A stretch of 39,875 nucleotides of DNA, from NCBI RefSeq assembly GCF_004353985.1, contig NZ_SMOA01000038.1:1-39875 (forward strand), read 5' to 3'. This DNA is from Paracraurococcus ruber. Its GTDB lineage: Bacteria; Pseudomonadota; Alphaproteobacteria; Acetobacterales; Acetobacteraceae. The position numbers and the translations under genes are program-made. The notes beneath the pieces are model-generated. The model did no database searches. It worked only from the letters and a program-made list of their open reading frames with translations, and was not told the origin of the DNA. This document shows, piece by piece, positions 17,883-25,531 of the stretch (positions are counted from its first letter, which is position 1; the number at the start of each line of letters is the position of its first letter).

Positions 17883-18938
17883 TCAGCGCAGCGCCGCATT
17901 GACCTTCGCCAGCGCCGCGGCCCCGGGCACCAGATCCGCGGTGCCCAGCCGGTTCAGCGGCGCCGCGACCGTGTCCAGATGCGCATGCAGGTCCTGCGGG
18001 TCGGGGTCGATGAAGAGCAGCCCGGTCACGATCTCGCCCGCCGCCTTGCGTTCGTGCAGATGGTGCATGGCCGCGACGCGATCCGTGGGGTCGTACTGGT
18101 TGTGCAGCTTGCGCAGGCGCAGCACGCTGCCATCGTGCTGCGTCACCTCCCGCACCTCGCCGGGCGCGTATTCGGTGGTGATCGCATCCCGCCCCAGGAT
18201 GACGTCGAGCTGGTTCATCGCCTCGTTGTGCTCGCGCACGAAGTCGTAGGACTTCGTGGAGCCTTCATGGTTGTTGAAGGCGACGCAGGGGCTGATGCAG
18301 TCGATGAAGGCGGGCCCCGGATGCCGCAGCGCGCCCTTGATCAGCGGCACGAGCTGCGCCTTGTCGCCGGAGAAGCTGCGGGCGACATAGCTGGCGCCGA
18401 GCTGCAGCGCGATCCCGACCAGGTCGATCGGCTCGTCGGTGTTGACCGTGCCCTTCTTGGCCTTGGAGCCCTTGTCGGAGGTGGCGGAGAACTGCCCCTT
18501 GGTCAGGCCATAGACCCCGTTGTTCTCCACGATATAGGTCATGTTCACGGCGCGGCGGATGCTGTGCGCGAACTGGCCGAAGCCGATCGAGGCGCTGTCG
18601 CCATCGCCGGAGACGCCGAGATAGATCAAGTCCCGGTTTGCCAGGTTGGCGCCGGTCAGCACGCTGGGCATGCGGCCATGCACGGAGTTGAAGCCGTGCG
18701 AGGCGCCGAGGAAATAGTCCGGCGTCTTGGAGGAGCAGCCGATGCCGCTCATCTTGGCGACGCGGTGCGGCTCGATCGACAGCTCCCAGCAGGCCTGGAT
18801 GATGGCGGCCGATATCGAGTCGTGGCCGCAGCCGGCGCAGAGCGTGCTGATGGCGCCTTCGTAGTCGCGCCGGGTGAAGCCGAGATCGTTGGTCGGCAGC
18901 TTCGGGTGGTGCAGCTTGGGCTTGGGAAGGAAGCTCAT
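17883..18938 (-). CDS. 2-oxoacid:ferredoxin oxidoreductase, beta subunit
   Basis: The TPP-binding beta chain of a CoA-acylating 2-oxoacid:ferredoxin oxidoreductase, most like 2-oxoglutarate:ferredoxin oxidoreductase KorB. The 351-aa protein has CAGCGHDS (Cys34, Cys37), GIGCSSKTPDYF (Cys68) and a fourth cysteine in CISPCVAFNNHEGS, consistent with one [4Fe-4S] cluster. The TPP motif runs from SGDGDSASIG to VENNGVYGLTKGQ. The ATG overlaps the stop of the gamma-alpha gene (ATGA), so the chains are co-translated. Substrate (2-oxoglutarate, pyruvate or a branched 2-oxoacid) is not certain. Last gene of the minus-strand operon beginning at 22578. Confidence 0.92.
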   Translation of the reverse strand: MSFLPKPKLHHPKLPTNDLGFTRRDYEGAISTLCAGCGHDSISAAIIQACWELSIEPHRVAKMSGIGCSSKTPDYFLGASHGFNSVHGRMPSVLTGANLANRDLIYLGVSGDGDSASIGFGQFAHSIRRAVNMTYIVENNGVYGLTKGQFSATSDKGSKAKKGTVNTDEPIDLVGIALQLGASYVARSFSGDKAQLVPLIKGALRHPGPAFIDCISPCVAFNNHEGSTKSYDFVREHNEAMNQLDVILGRDAITTEYAPGEVREVTQHDGSVLRLRKLHNQYDPTDRVAAMHHLHERKAAGEIVTGLLFIDPDPQDLHAHLDTVAAPLNRLGTADLVPGAAALAKVNAALR

Positions 18939-20773
18939 TCCGCGGCGGCTCCGGCAAAGGGCACGACCTTCATCGCCGCGGCGCGGTCGGCGATGGCCGC
19001 GTGGATGTAGCGGGCGGTGATCGGCGTGCCGTCGTAGTGAAGGACGGGGATCAGCTTGGCGGGGTCGATATTCCCCTCCGTCATGATCAGGGTGCGCAGC
19101 TGGGCATCGCGGTTCTGCTCCACCACGAAGACCCGGTCATGCCTGGCGATGAAGTCCATGATGTCGTCATGGAAGGGGAAGGCACGGATGCGCATGGCGT
19201 CGAGATGGATGCCATCCGCTTCCAGCGCCGAGAGCGCTTCCTTCATCGCCGCGCTGCTGCTGCCGTAGTAGAGGACGCCGGTGCGCGTCGGCTGGGCGGC
19301 GTGGCGTTCCACCGGGTGCGGCACCAGGGACTTCGCGGTGTCGAACTTCTTCAGCAGCCGCTGCATGTTGTCGACATAGGCGCTGCCCACTTCGGTGTAT
19401 TTGGCGAAGCGGTCGCGGCTGGTGCCGCGGGTGAAGAAGGCGCCCTTCTGCGCATGCGTGCCAGGATAGGTGCGGAAGGGGATGCCGTCCCCGTCCACGT
19501 CCAGGTAGCGGCCGAAGGTGCGCCCGGCCTCCAACTCCTCCGCCGACATGACCTTGCCGCGGTCGAGCTGCCTTGTGTCGTCCCAGGCGAAGGGCTCGCA
19601 CAGCCAGTCATTCATGCCGATATCGAGGTCGAGCAGGACGAAGACCGGGGTCTGCAGCCGGTCCGCCAGGTCGAAGCTGGCGGCGCCGAAATCGAAACAT
19701 TCCCGCGGATCCTCGGGCAGCAGCACCACATGCTTGGTGTCGCCATGGCTGGCATAGGCGGCGGCCAGCAGGTCGGATTGCTGGGTGCGGGTCGGCATGC
19801 CGGTGGACGGGCCGGCGCGCTGGACGTCGAAGATCACCGCCGGGATCTCGGCGAAATAGGCCAGGCCGACGAATTCCTGCATCAGGGAGATGCCGGGGCC
19901 GGAGGTGGCGGTGAAGGACCGCGCGCCGTTCCAGGCGGCGCCGATGACCACGCCGATGGACGCAAGCTCGTCCTCCGCCTGCACGATGGCGTAGCGCTTC
20001 TTGCCAGTGTTGGGATCGGTGCGGAAGCGCTTGCAGTGCCGCTCGAAGGCCTCGGCGAGGGAGGTCGAGGGCGTGATCGGGTACCAGGCGCAGACCGTCG
20101 CGCCGCCATAGACCGCGCCGAGGGCGGCCGCCGCATTGCCTTCGACATAGATGCGGTCGCCGACCGCATCCGCCCGCTGCAGCGTGAGGCCGAGCGGGCA
20201 GTCGAGGTTCCGCAGCGCCCAGTCGCGGCCCATGTGGAAGGCGTCGCGGTTGGGCTTGGCCAGCTTCTCCTTGCCCTTGTACTGCTCGGCGAGCAGCTGC
20301 TCGATCACCGCCGGCTCGATGCCCAGCAGGGCCGACAGCGCGCCGACATACATGATGTTCTTGAGAAGCTGCCGCTGCCGCGGGTCGGTATAGGCGGTGT
20401 TGCAGATCTGGGTCAGCGGGACGCCGATGACCTGCACGTCGTCCCGGAAGCGGGAGGCCGGCATGGGCCGCGTGCTGTCGTACAGCAGATAGCCGCCGCT
20501 ATCGATCTCGGCGATGTCGCGGTCCCAGGTCTGCGGGTTCATCGCCACCATCAGATCCACGCCGCCGCGGCGGCCGAGATGGCCTTCGCCGGAGACGCGC
20601 ACCTCGAACCAGGTGGGCAGGCCCTGGATGTTGCTGGGGAAGATGTTGCGGCTGGCGATGGGGATGCCCATGCGCAGGATCGACTTGGCAAACAGCTGGT
20701 TGGCGCTGGCCGAGCCGGAGCCGTTGACATTGGCGAATTTGACGACGAAGTCGTTGACCGCGTTCCGGGGCAT
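18935..20773 (-). CDS. 2-oxoacid:ferredoxin oxidoreductase, fused gamma-alpha subunit
   Basis: A 612-aa chain with an N-terminal gamma domain (about 1-185; FANVNGSGSASANQLFAKSILRMG without a break from the start, then GRRGGVDLMVAMNP) fused to an alpha (pyrimidine-binding) domain (about 210-580; WYPITPSTSLAEAFE, QAEDELASIGVVIGAAWNGA, SGPGISLMQEFVGLAYFAEI). This is the KorA architecture. It works with the beta chain to oxidise a 2-oxoacid to acyl-CoA and pass electrons to an iron-sulfur carrier. The frame extends ~98 codons further upstream, but that overlaps the preceding gene and looks non-coding; ATG 20773, giving MPRNAVNDFVVKF, is the likely start, five bases after the preceding stop. Confidence 0.92.
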   Translation of the reverse strand: MPRNAVNDFVVKFANVNGSGSASANQLFAKSILRMGIPIASRNIFPSNIQGLPTWFEVRVSGEGHLGRRGGVDLMVAMNPQTWDRDIAEIDSGGYLLYDSTRPMPASRFRDDVQVIGVPLTQICNTAYTDPRQRQLLKNIMYVGALSALLGIEPAVIEQLLAEQYKGKEKLAKPNRDAFHMGRDWALRNLDCPLGLTLQRADAVGDRIYVEGNAAAALGAVYGGATVCAWYPITPSTSLAEAFERHCKRFRTDPNTGKKRYAIVQAEDELASIGVVIGAAWNGARSFTATSGPGISLMQEFVGLAYFAEIPAVIFDVQRAGPSTGMPTRTQQSDLLAAAYASHGDTKHVVLLPEDPRECFDFGAASFDLADRLQTPVFVLLDLDIGMNDWLCEPFAWDDTRQLDRGKVMSAEELEAGRTFGRYLDVDGDGIPFRTYPGTHAQKGAFFTRGTSRDRFAKYTEVGSAYVDNMQRLLKKFDTAKSLVPHPVERHAAQPTRTGVLYYGSSSAAMKEALSALEADGIHLDAMRIRAFPFHDDIMDFIARHDRVFVVEQNRDAQLRTLIMTEGNIDPAKLIPVLHYDGTPITARYIHAAIADRAAAMKVVPFAGAAAE

Positions 20774-20778
20774 CTCGG

Positions 20779-22578
20779 CTACTCCGCCGCCGCGGCGTGC
20801 ACCGGCGGCACGGATTTCGCGGCCTCGAGGATGAATTTCTGCATGTCCCAGGCGCCGGTCGGGCAGCGTTCCGCGCACATGCCGCAATGCAGGCAGACAT
20901 CCTCGTCCTTCACCATGACGCGGCCGGTCTTCAGGCCATCCGCGACATAGAGCGCCTGGTCGAGGTTGAGCGCCGGCGCCTTCAGCCGCTGCCGCAGATC
21001 GGCTTCCTCGCCATTCGCGGTGAAGGTGATGCAGTCGGTTGGGCAGATGTCGACGCAGGCATCGCATTCGATGCAGAGCTTGGCGCTGAACACGGTCTGC
21101 ACGTCGCAGTTCAGGCAGCGCTCGGCCTCCTTGAAGGCCATCTCCCGGTCGTAGCCGAGCTCGACCTCCAGCGTGATGTCGCGCAGCGCCACCTCGTCCG
21201 GGGCATGCGGCACCTTGAACCGCAGGTCCGGCGAGACGTCGTTGTCATAGCTCCATTCATGGATGCCCATCTTCTGCGAGATGAGGCGCGCTTCCGGCGG
21301 CGGCCGGTTCCGCACATCCTCACCGCGGCAGAAGAGGTCGATGGAGATGGCCGCGGCATGGCCATGCGCCACCGCCCAGATGATGTTCTTCGGCCCGAAG
21401 GCGGCATCGCCCCCGAAGAAGGCCTTCGGCAGCGTGGACTGGTGCGTCGCCTCGTCCAGGACGGGCAGGCCCCACCTGTTGAATTCCAGCCCGAGGTCCC
21501 GCTCGATCCAGGGGAAGGCGTTCTCCTGCCCGATGGCGACCAGCACCGTGTCGGCGGCGATGGTCACGTCCGGCTCGCCGGCCGGCACCAGGCTGCGGCG
21601 GCCCTTGGCGTCGTATTCCGCCCTGACCTTCTCGAACACCATGCCGGTCAGGCGGCCCTGGTCGTGCAGCACCTGCTTGGGGACGAGGTAGTTGCGGATC
21701 GGGATCCCTTCCCGCAGCGCATCCTCCTTCTCCCAGGGGCTGGCCTTCATCTCCTCGAAGCCGGAGCGGACGACGACCGTCACCTCCTCGCCGCCCAGGC
21801 GGCGGGCGCTGCGGCAGCAATCCATCGCCGTGTTGCCGCCGCCCAGCACGATGACGCGCTTGCCCACCTCCGTGACATGGCCGAAGGAGACGGAGGAGAG
21901 CCAGTCGATGCCGATGTGGATGTGCTCCGCGGCCTCGGCCCGGCCGGGCACGTCCAGCTCCCGCCCACGCGGCGCGCCGGACCCGACGAAGACCGCGTCG
22001 AAGCCCTCGTCCAGCAGCGCCTTCAGGCTTTCGACGCGCTGGCCGTAATGCGTCACGACGCCGCCGCGGTCGGTGATGTAGCCGACCTCCTCGTCGATCA
22101 CCTCGGCCGGCAGGCGGAAGCGCGGGATCTGGCTGCGGATGAAGCCGCCGCCCTGCGCCGCGCCGTCATAGACATGCACCTCGTAGCCCAGCGGGACGAG
22201 GTCGCGCGCGACGGTCAGGCTGGACGGGCCGGCGCCGATGCAGGCCACGCGCTTGCCGTTGCCCTGGGCGGGAATCGGCGTCAGCCGGCCGCGGATGTCG
22301 GCCTTGTTGTCGGCCGCCACGCGCTTCAGGCGGCAGATGGCGACCGGCTCCTCCTCCACCCGGCCGCGGCGGCAGGCCGGCTCGCAGGGGCGGTCGCAGG
22401 TGCGGCCGAGGATCCCGGGAAAGACGTTGGAGTGCCAGTTGACCATGTAGGCGTCGCTGTACCGGCCCGCGGCGATCAGCCTGATGTATTCGGGCACCGG
22501 CGTGTGGGCGGGGCAGGCCCACTGGCAATCGACGACCTTGTGGAAGGTATCCGGCTGCTGGATGTCGGTCGGCTTCAA
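20779..22578 (-). CDS. GltD-like NAD(P)H oxidoreductase with 2x[4Fe-4S] ferredoxin domain
   Basis: A 599-aa flavoprotein of the glutamate-synthase small-subunit family. The N-terminal cysteine domain has Cys18, Cys22, Cys61, Cys65 and Cys69. The FAD fold has GAGPSSLTVARDL near residue 115, and the NAD(P)-binding fold has LGGGNTAMDCCRSARR near 245. The C-terminal region (about 490-580) adds a bacterial-type ferredoxin with CIECDACVDICPTDC and CLHCGMCAERCPTGA. It stands first in an operon with the gamma-alpha and beta subunits of a 2-oxoacid:ferredoxin oxidoreductase, five bases apart. The natural reading is electron transfer between that enzyme and NAD(P) through its own ferredoxin domain (inference). 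No glutamate synthase large subunit is nearby. Confidence 0.9.
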   Translation of the reverse strand: MKPTDIQQPDTFHKVVDCQWACPAHTPVPEYIRLIAAGRYSDAYMVNWHSNVFPGILGRTCDRPCEPACRRGRVEEEPVAICRLKRVAADNKADIRGRLTPIPAQGNGKRVACIGAGPSSLTVARDLVPLGYEVHVYDGAAQGGGFIRSQIPRFRLPAEVIDEEVGYITDRGGVVTHYGQRVESLKALLDEGFDAVFVGSGAPRGRELDVPGRAEAAEHIHIGIDWLSSVSFGHVTEVGKRVIVLGGGNTAMDCCRSARRLGGEEVTVVVRSGFEEMKASPWEKEDALREGIPIRNYLVPKQVLHDQGRLTGMVFEKVRAEYDAKGRRSLVPAGEPDVTIAADTVLVAIGQENAFPWIERDLGLEFNRWGLPVLDEATHQSTLPKAFFGGDAAFGPKNIIWAVAHGHAAAISIDLFCRGEDVRNRPPPEARLISQKMGIHEWSYDNDVSPDLRFKVPHAPDEVALRDITLEVELGYDREMAFKEAERCLNCDVQTVFSAKLCIECDACVDICPTDCITFTANGEEADLRQRLKAPALNLDQALYVADGLKTGRVMVKDEDVCLHCGMCAERCPTGAWDMQKFILEAAKSVPPVHAAAAE

Positions 22579-22947
22579 GCGGACGTTTCCCTCGTTGCGG
22601 GGATGCTTGTCGGGCAGCGGGAGGGCGCATGCCGGCCAAGCCCTGTCGCCAGGTCAGGCCGGACGGCCGCGAATCCCATTCTGTTCCTCCCACACCCTTC
22701 CGGGCGCACGAAGCTTGCCCCACAACGGACCCGGCCGCAACGACCTGTCGTTGCGCAAGGGTTGCGTCCGGCTTGGGGTGCCCCGGCACGCGGATCATGC
22801 GCCCGCCCGGCAGTGGGTGCGACCCGCCACCGGGACACGTCGGCGTGCGGGTGCCGGCCCGGTGCGGCGCCGTGGCGCGGCGGGCCGGCTGGTTGACCGG
22901 GCGGCGGGCCGCGCCTGGAATGCCGGCCACAGAAGGGGGCGAAGCCG
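22579..22947. other. Divergent promoter region, 369 bp
   Basis: No credible gene. It separates the GltD-like operon (minus) and the SDR gene (plus). The only clear structure is the inverted repeat at 22737-22754. No convincing -35/-10 pair was found. Confidence 0.5.
22737..22754. promoter_or_regulatory. 18-bp inverted repeat in divergent region
   Basis: GCAACGAC and GTCGTTGC are perfect 8-bp arms around CT; one further C/G pair extends it to 22736-22755. TTGCGCAA (22751-22758) is a second overlapping palindrome. Candidate operator for the oxidoreductase operon or the SDR gene. Confidence 0.4.
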
Positions 22948-23706
22948 ATGGCACAGTTGAAGGGAAAATCCGCGCTGGTGACCGGCGCCAGCCGCGGCCT
23001 GGGCGAGGGCGTGGCGCGGGCGCTGGCGCAAGCGGGGGCGGCGGTGATGCTGGCGGCGCGGGATGTCGCGGCGGTGGAGCGCGTGGCGGCGGAGATCACC
23101 GCCGCCGGCGGCCGCGCCTTCGCCCTGGCCTGCGACGTCGCCGACTTCGCGCAGGTGGAACGGCTGGTGGCCCAGGCGCGGCTGCGCTGCGGCGGGCTCG
23201 ACATCCTGGTGAACAATGCCGGCGTGATCGAGCCGATCGCCGAGATCGCCGCGTCGGACCCCGAGGCCTGGGCGCGCAACATCGCCGTCAACCTGGTCGG
23301 GCCCTACAACGCCGTGCGGGTCGCCATGCCGGGGATGGTCGCGGCGGGCGGCGGCACGATCGTCAACGTCTCCTCCGGCGCCGCCTATCGGCCGCTGGAG
23401 GGCTGGAGCGCCTATTGCTCCGGCAAGGCGGGGCTGGCGATGTTCACCCGCGCCATCGCGCTGGAGGCGGGGGCGAAGGGCATCCGCGCCTTCGGCTTCT
23501 CGCCGGGAACCATCGACACCGAGATGCAGGTGAAGATCCGGGCATCGAAGATGAACGTCATCAGCCAGATCCCGCGCGAGCAGCTTTCGCCGGTGGCCGA
23601 GGCGGTGCAGGGGCTGGTCTATCTCTGCACGGCGGCGGCGGACGACATGGCGGGGCAGGATGCCTCCATGCGGGACGAAGCGTTCCGCAAGCGCCTCGGG
23701 CTCTGA
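22948..23706 (+). CDS. SDR family oxidoreductase
   Basis: A 252-aa short-chain dehydrogenase/reductase using NAD(P). The cofactor motif TGASRGLG is at residues 12-19, and NNAG follows at about 90. The catalytic Ser is in VNVSSGAAY and the Tyr/Lys pair is in YCSGK. SPGTIDTEM matches the usual post-catalytic PG motif. The C-terminus is normal in length. AAGGGGG about eight bases ahead of the ATG supports the start. Substrate unknown; 3-oxoacyl or sugar/steroid-type alcohols are all possible. It is a single gene, convergent with the RHH gene across a copy of the 102-bp element. Confidence 0.92.
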   Translation: MAQLKGKSALVTGASRGLGEGVARALAQAGAAVMLAARDVAAVERVAAEITAAGGRAFALACDVADFAQVERLVAQARLRCGGLDILVNNAGVIEPIAEIAASDPEAWARNIAVNLVGPYNAVRVAMPGMVAAGGGTIVNVSSGAAYRPLEGWSAYCSGKAGLAMFTRAIALEAGAKGIRAFGFSPGTIDTEMQVKIRASKMNVISQIPREQLSPVAEAVQGLVYLCTAAADDMAGQDASMRDEAFRKRLGL

Positions 23707-23711
23707 TTCCG

Positions 23712-23813
23712 AGCGCTTTCCGTTCGCCATGGCTCACGGCAACCGCTGTAGTCTTTTGATTCGACGGGCATCTTCACCCGATCATGTGGTTCCACCTGAT
23801 CGGGATCTGCTCT
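23712..23813 (-). repeat. 102-bp dispersed intergenic element, copy 2 (inverted)
   Basis: Reverse-oriented copy of the element at 17637-17738, same length, no gaps, 19 mismatches by hand count. Its hairpin CCCGATCA-TGTGG / CCACC-TGATCGGG (23777-23804) has one mismatch and a TT loop. It fills the whole 105-bp gap between the SDR gene and the RHH gene and reaches the RHH stop codon. Confidence 0.75.
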
Positions 23814-24039
23814 AGCCCCGCCGCGCTTCCGCCAGCGCGCGCAGCCTCAGCGCGCTGGCCAGCGGCTGCGCGGCATCCGCGCGCGCGGTGTCCACCTCCG
23901 TCACCAGCGCCGCCAGGCTGAGGCCGAGGCGGCGCGCTGCCTCCTCCAGCACCAGCCAGAATTCCGGCTCCAGCGCCACGGAGGTGCGGTGGCCCGCCAG
24001 CGCGAAGCTGCGCTTGCGGAGATGGCGGGCCGCCTGCAT
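23812..24039 (-). CDS. Ribbon-helix-helix domain protein (RHH_4-like)
   Basis: A 75-aa protein. Residues ~9-55 (KRSFALAGHRTSVALEPEFW, then LEEAARRLGLSLAALVTEVD) match the RHH_4 family common in alphaproteobacteria, with a short beta strand (RTSVALE) and two helices. Such proteins are often described as DNA-binding, but the role of this family is poorly defined. It begins 12 bases after the fumC stop, so it is probably the last cistron of that transcript. No partner toxin is adjacent, so a toxin-antitoxin reading is not supported. Confidence 0.8.
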   Translation of the reverse strand: MQAARHLRKRSFALAGHRTSVALEPEFWLVLEEAARRLGLSLAALVTEVDTARADAAQPLASALRLRALAEARRG

Positions 24040-24051
24040 CGACCGCCGCGC

Positions 24052-25461
24052 TCAGTCGCCGAGCGAGGCGCCGGGCGCGATCATCGTCTCCGGCCGGACC
24101 CAGCGGTCGAAATCCTCGGGCTTCACGAAGCCAAGCTGCTCGGCGGCATCGCGCAGGGTCAGGTTCTCCGCCAGCGCCTTCTTGCCGATGCGAACGGCCT
24201 TGTCGTAGCCGATATGCGGGTTCAGCGCCGTCACCAGCATCAGCGATTTCGCCAGGTTCTGGGCGATGTGCTCCCGGTTCGGCTCCAGCTTCGCCACCAT
24301 GTTCGCGGCGAAGCTCTCCGCGGCATCGGCCAGCAGCGTCGCCGATTGCAGCACTGCCTGGATGATCACCGGCTTGAAGACATTGAGCTCGAGGAAGCTC
24401 TGCGCCCCGGCCACCGTCACCGTGGTGGTGTTGCCCATCACCTGGGCGCAGACCATGGTCAGCGCCTCCGCCTGCGTCGGGTTGGTCTTGCCCGGCATGA
24501 TGGAGGAGGAGAGGCCGTCCGCCGGCACGATGAGTTCCCCAAGGCCCGATCGCGGCCCGCTGCCCAGCAGGCGGATGTCGTTGCCCAGCTTGTTGAGCGA
24601 GACGGCGATGACGTTCATCGCCCCCTGCAGCTCGACGAAGGCGTCATGCGCGCCCATCCCTTCGAACTTGTTCGGGCTGGGCGCGAAGGCCAGGCCGGTG
24701 CGGTCGGCCACGATGGCGCAGAACACCCGGTCGAAATCGGCATGGCGGTTCAGCCCGGTGCCGACCGCGGTGCCGCCCTGCGGCAGCAGCAGCAGGCGCG
24801 GCATCACCGCCCGCAGCCTGTCCTGCCCCAGCGCCACCTGCCGGGCCCAGGCGGCGAATTCCTGGCCCAGCGTGACCGGCACGGCATCCATCATGTGGGT
24901 GCGGCCGATCTTGATGATGTCGGCCCAGTCCCTGGCGCGCTGCTCCAGCGCCGCCTGCAGCGTCCCGAGCGCGGGCAGCAGCCGCCCCTCCACCGCCTCG
25001 GCCGCGGCGATATGCATCATGGTCGGGAAATTGTCGTTGGAGCTCTGGCCACGATTGACGTGGTCGTTCGGATGCACCGGCTTCCGCCTGCCGAGCGGCT
25101 GGCCGAGGATCTCGTTGGCGCGGTTGGAGATGACCTCGTTCGCGTTCATGTTGGTCTGGGTGCCCGACCCGGTCTGCCAGACGGGCAGGGGGAAGTCGGC
25201 GTCGCGCGTGCCGGCGGCGATCTCCTCGGCGGCCTGCCGGATGGGTCCGACCAGCTCGGCCGGCAACTCGCCGAGCCGGCCATTGGCCTCGGCGCAGGCC
25301 GATTTGTGCAGGCCGACGGCACGGATCAGGCCGGGCGGGAAGCGCTCCGAGCCGATGCGGAACAGGCGTCGCGCCCGTTCCGTCTGCGGGCCCCAGTAGC
25401 GGTCGGCGGGGATCTCGATGGTCCCCAGCGAGTCGGTCTCGGTGCGGGTCTCGGCGGCCAT
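24052..25461 (-). CDS. fumC: Class II fumarate hydratase
   Basis: An oxygen-stable, iron-free fumarase that interconverts fumarate and L-malate in the TCA cycle. The 469-aa protein shows the superfamily signature GLSSSIMPGKTNPTQAE, the substrate-site stretches SGTQTNMNANEVISNRA and GQSSNDNFPTMMH, and the catalytic-histidine region IKIGRTHMMDAVPVTLGQE. ATG 25461 is chosen over an in-frame TTG five codons upstream because GGAGGG lies four bases before the ATG. The gene lies between the solute-binding protein gene (70-bp gap) and the RHH gene. A class I, iron-sulfur fumarase is encoded 3 kb upstream in the same direction. Confidence 0.96.
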   Translation of the reverse strand: MAAETRTETDSLGTIEIPADRYWGPQTERARRLFRIGSERFPPGLIRAVGLHKSACAEANGRLGELPAELVGPIRQAAEEIAAGTRDADFPLPVWQTGSGTQTNMNANEVISNRANEILGQPLGRRKPVHPNDHVNRGQSSNDNFPTMMHIAAAEAVEGRLLPALGTLQAALEQRARDWADIIKIGRTHMMDAVPVTLGQEFAAWARQVALGQDRLRAVMPRLLLLPQGGTAVGTGLNRHADFDRVFCAIVADRTGLAFAPSPNKFEGMGAHDAFVELQGAMNVIAVSLNKLGNDIRLLGSGPRSGLGELIVPADGLSSSIMPGKTNPTQAEALTMVCAQVMGNTTTVTVAGAQSFLELNVFKPVIIQAVLQSATLLADAAESFAANMVAKLEPNREHIAQNLAKSLMLVTALNPHIGYDKAVRIGKKALAENLTLRDAAEQLGFVKPEDFDRWVRPETMIAPGASLGD

Positions 25462-25531
25462 GGCGCCCTCCGGCAATGGTGGTCCCCGGAAGAACGCCGA
25501 TGGGCGGGGAAGATGCCGCGCCCGTCAAGCG

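Noticed and set aside
18935-21067. Upstream extension of the gamma-alpha subunit by about 98 codons
   Set aside because: The extension overlaps the ferredoxin domain of the preceding gene and is Arg-rich without family similarity; ATG 20773 fits the family start.
17637-23813. Inverted 102-bp copies as ends of one transposon
   Set aside because: The enclosed genes (2-oxoacid oxidoreductase, SDR) are ordinary, there is no transposase or target duplication, and about 19% divergence is too high for transposon ends.
23812-24039. RHH protein as antitoxin of a toxin-antitoxin pair
   Set aside because: Neighbours are fumC and a convergent SDR gene; no small toxin-like gene overlaps or adjoins it.
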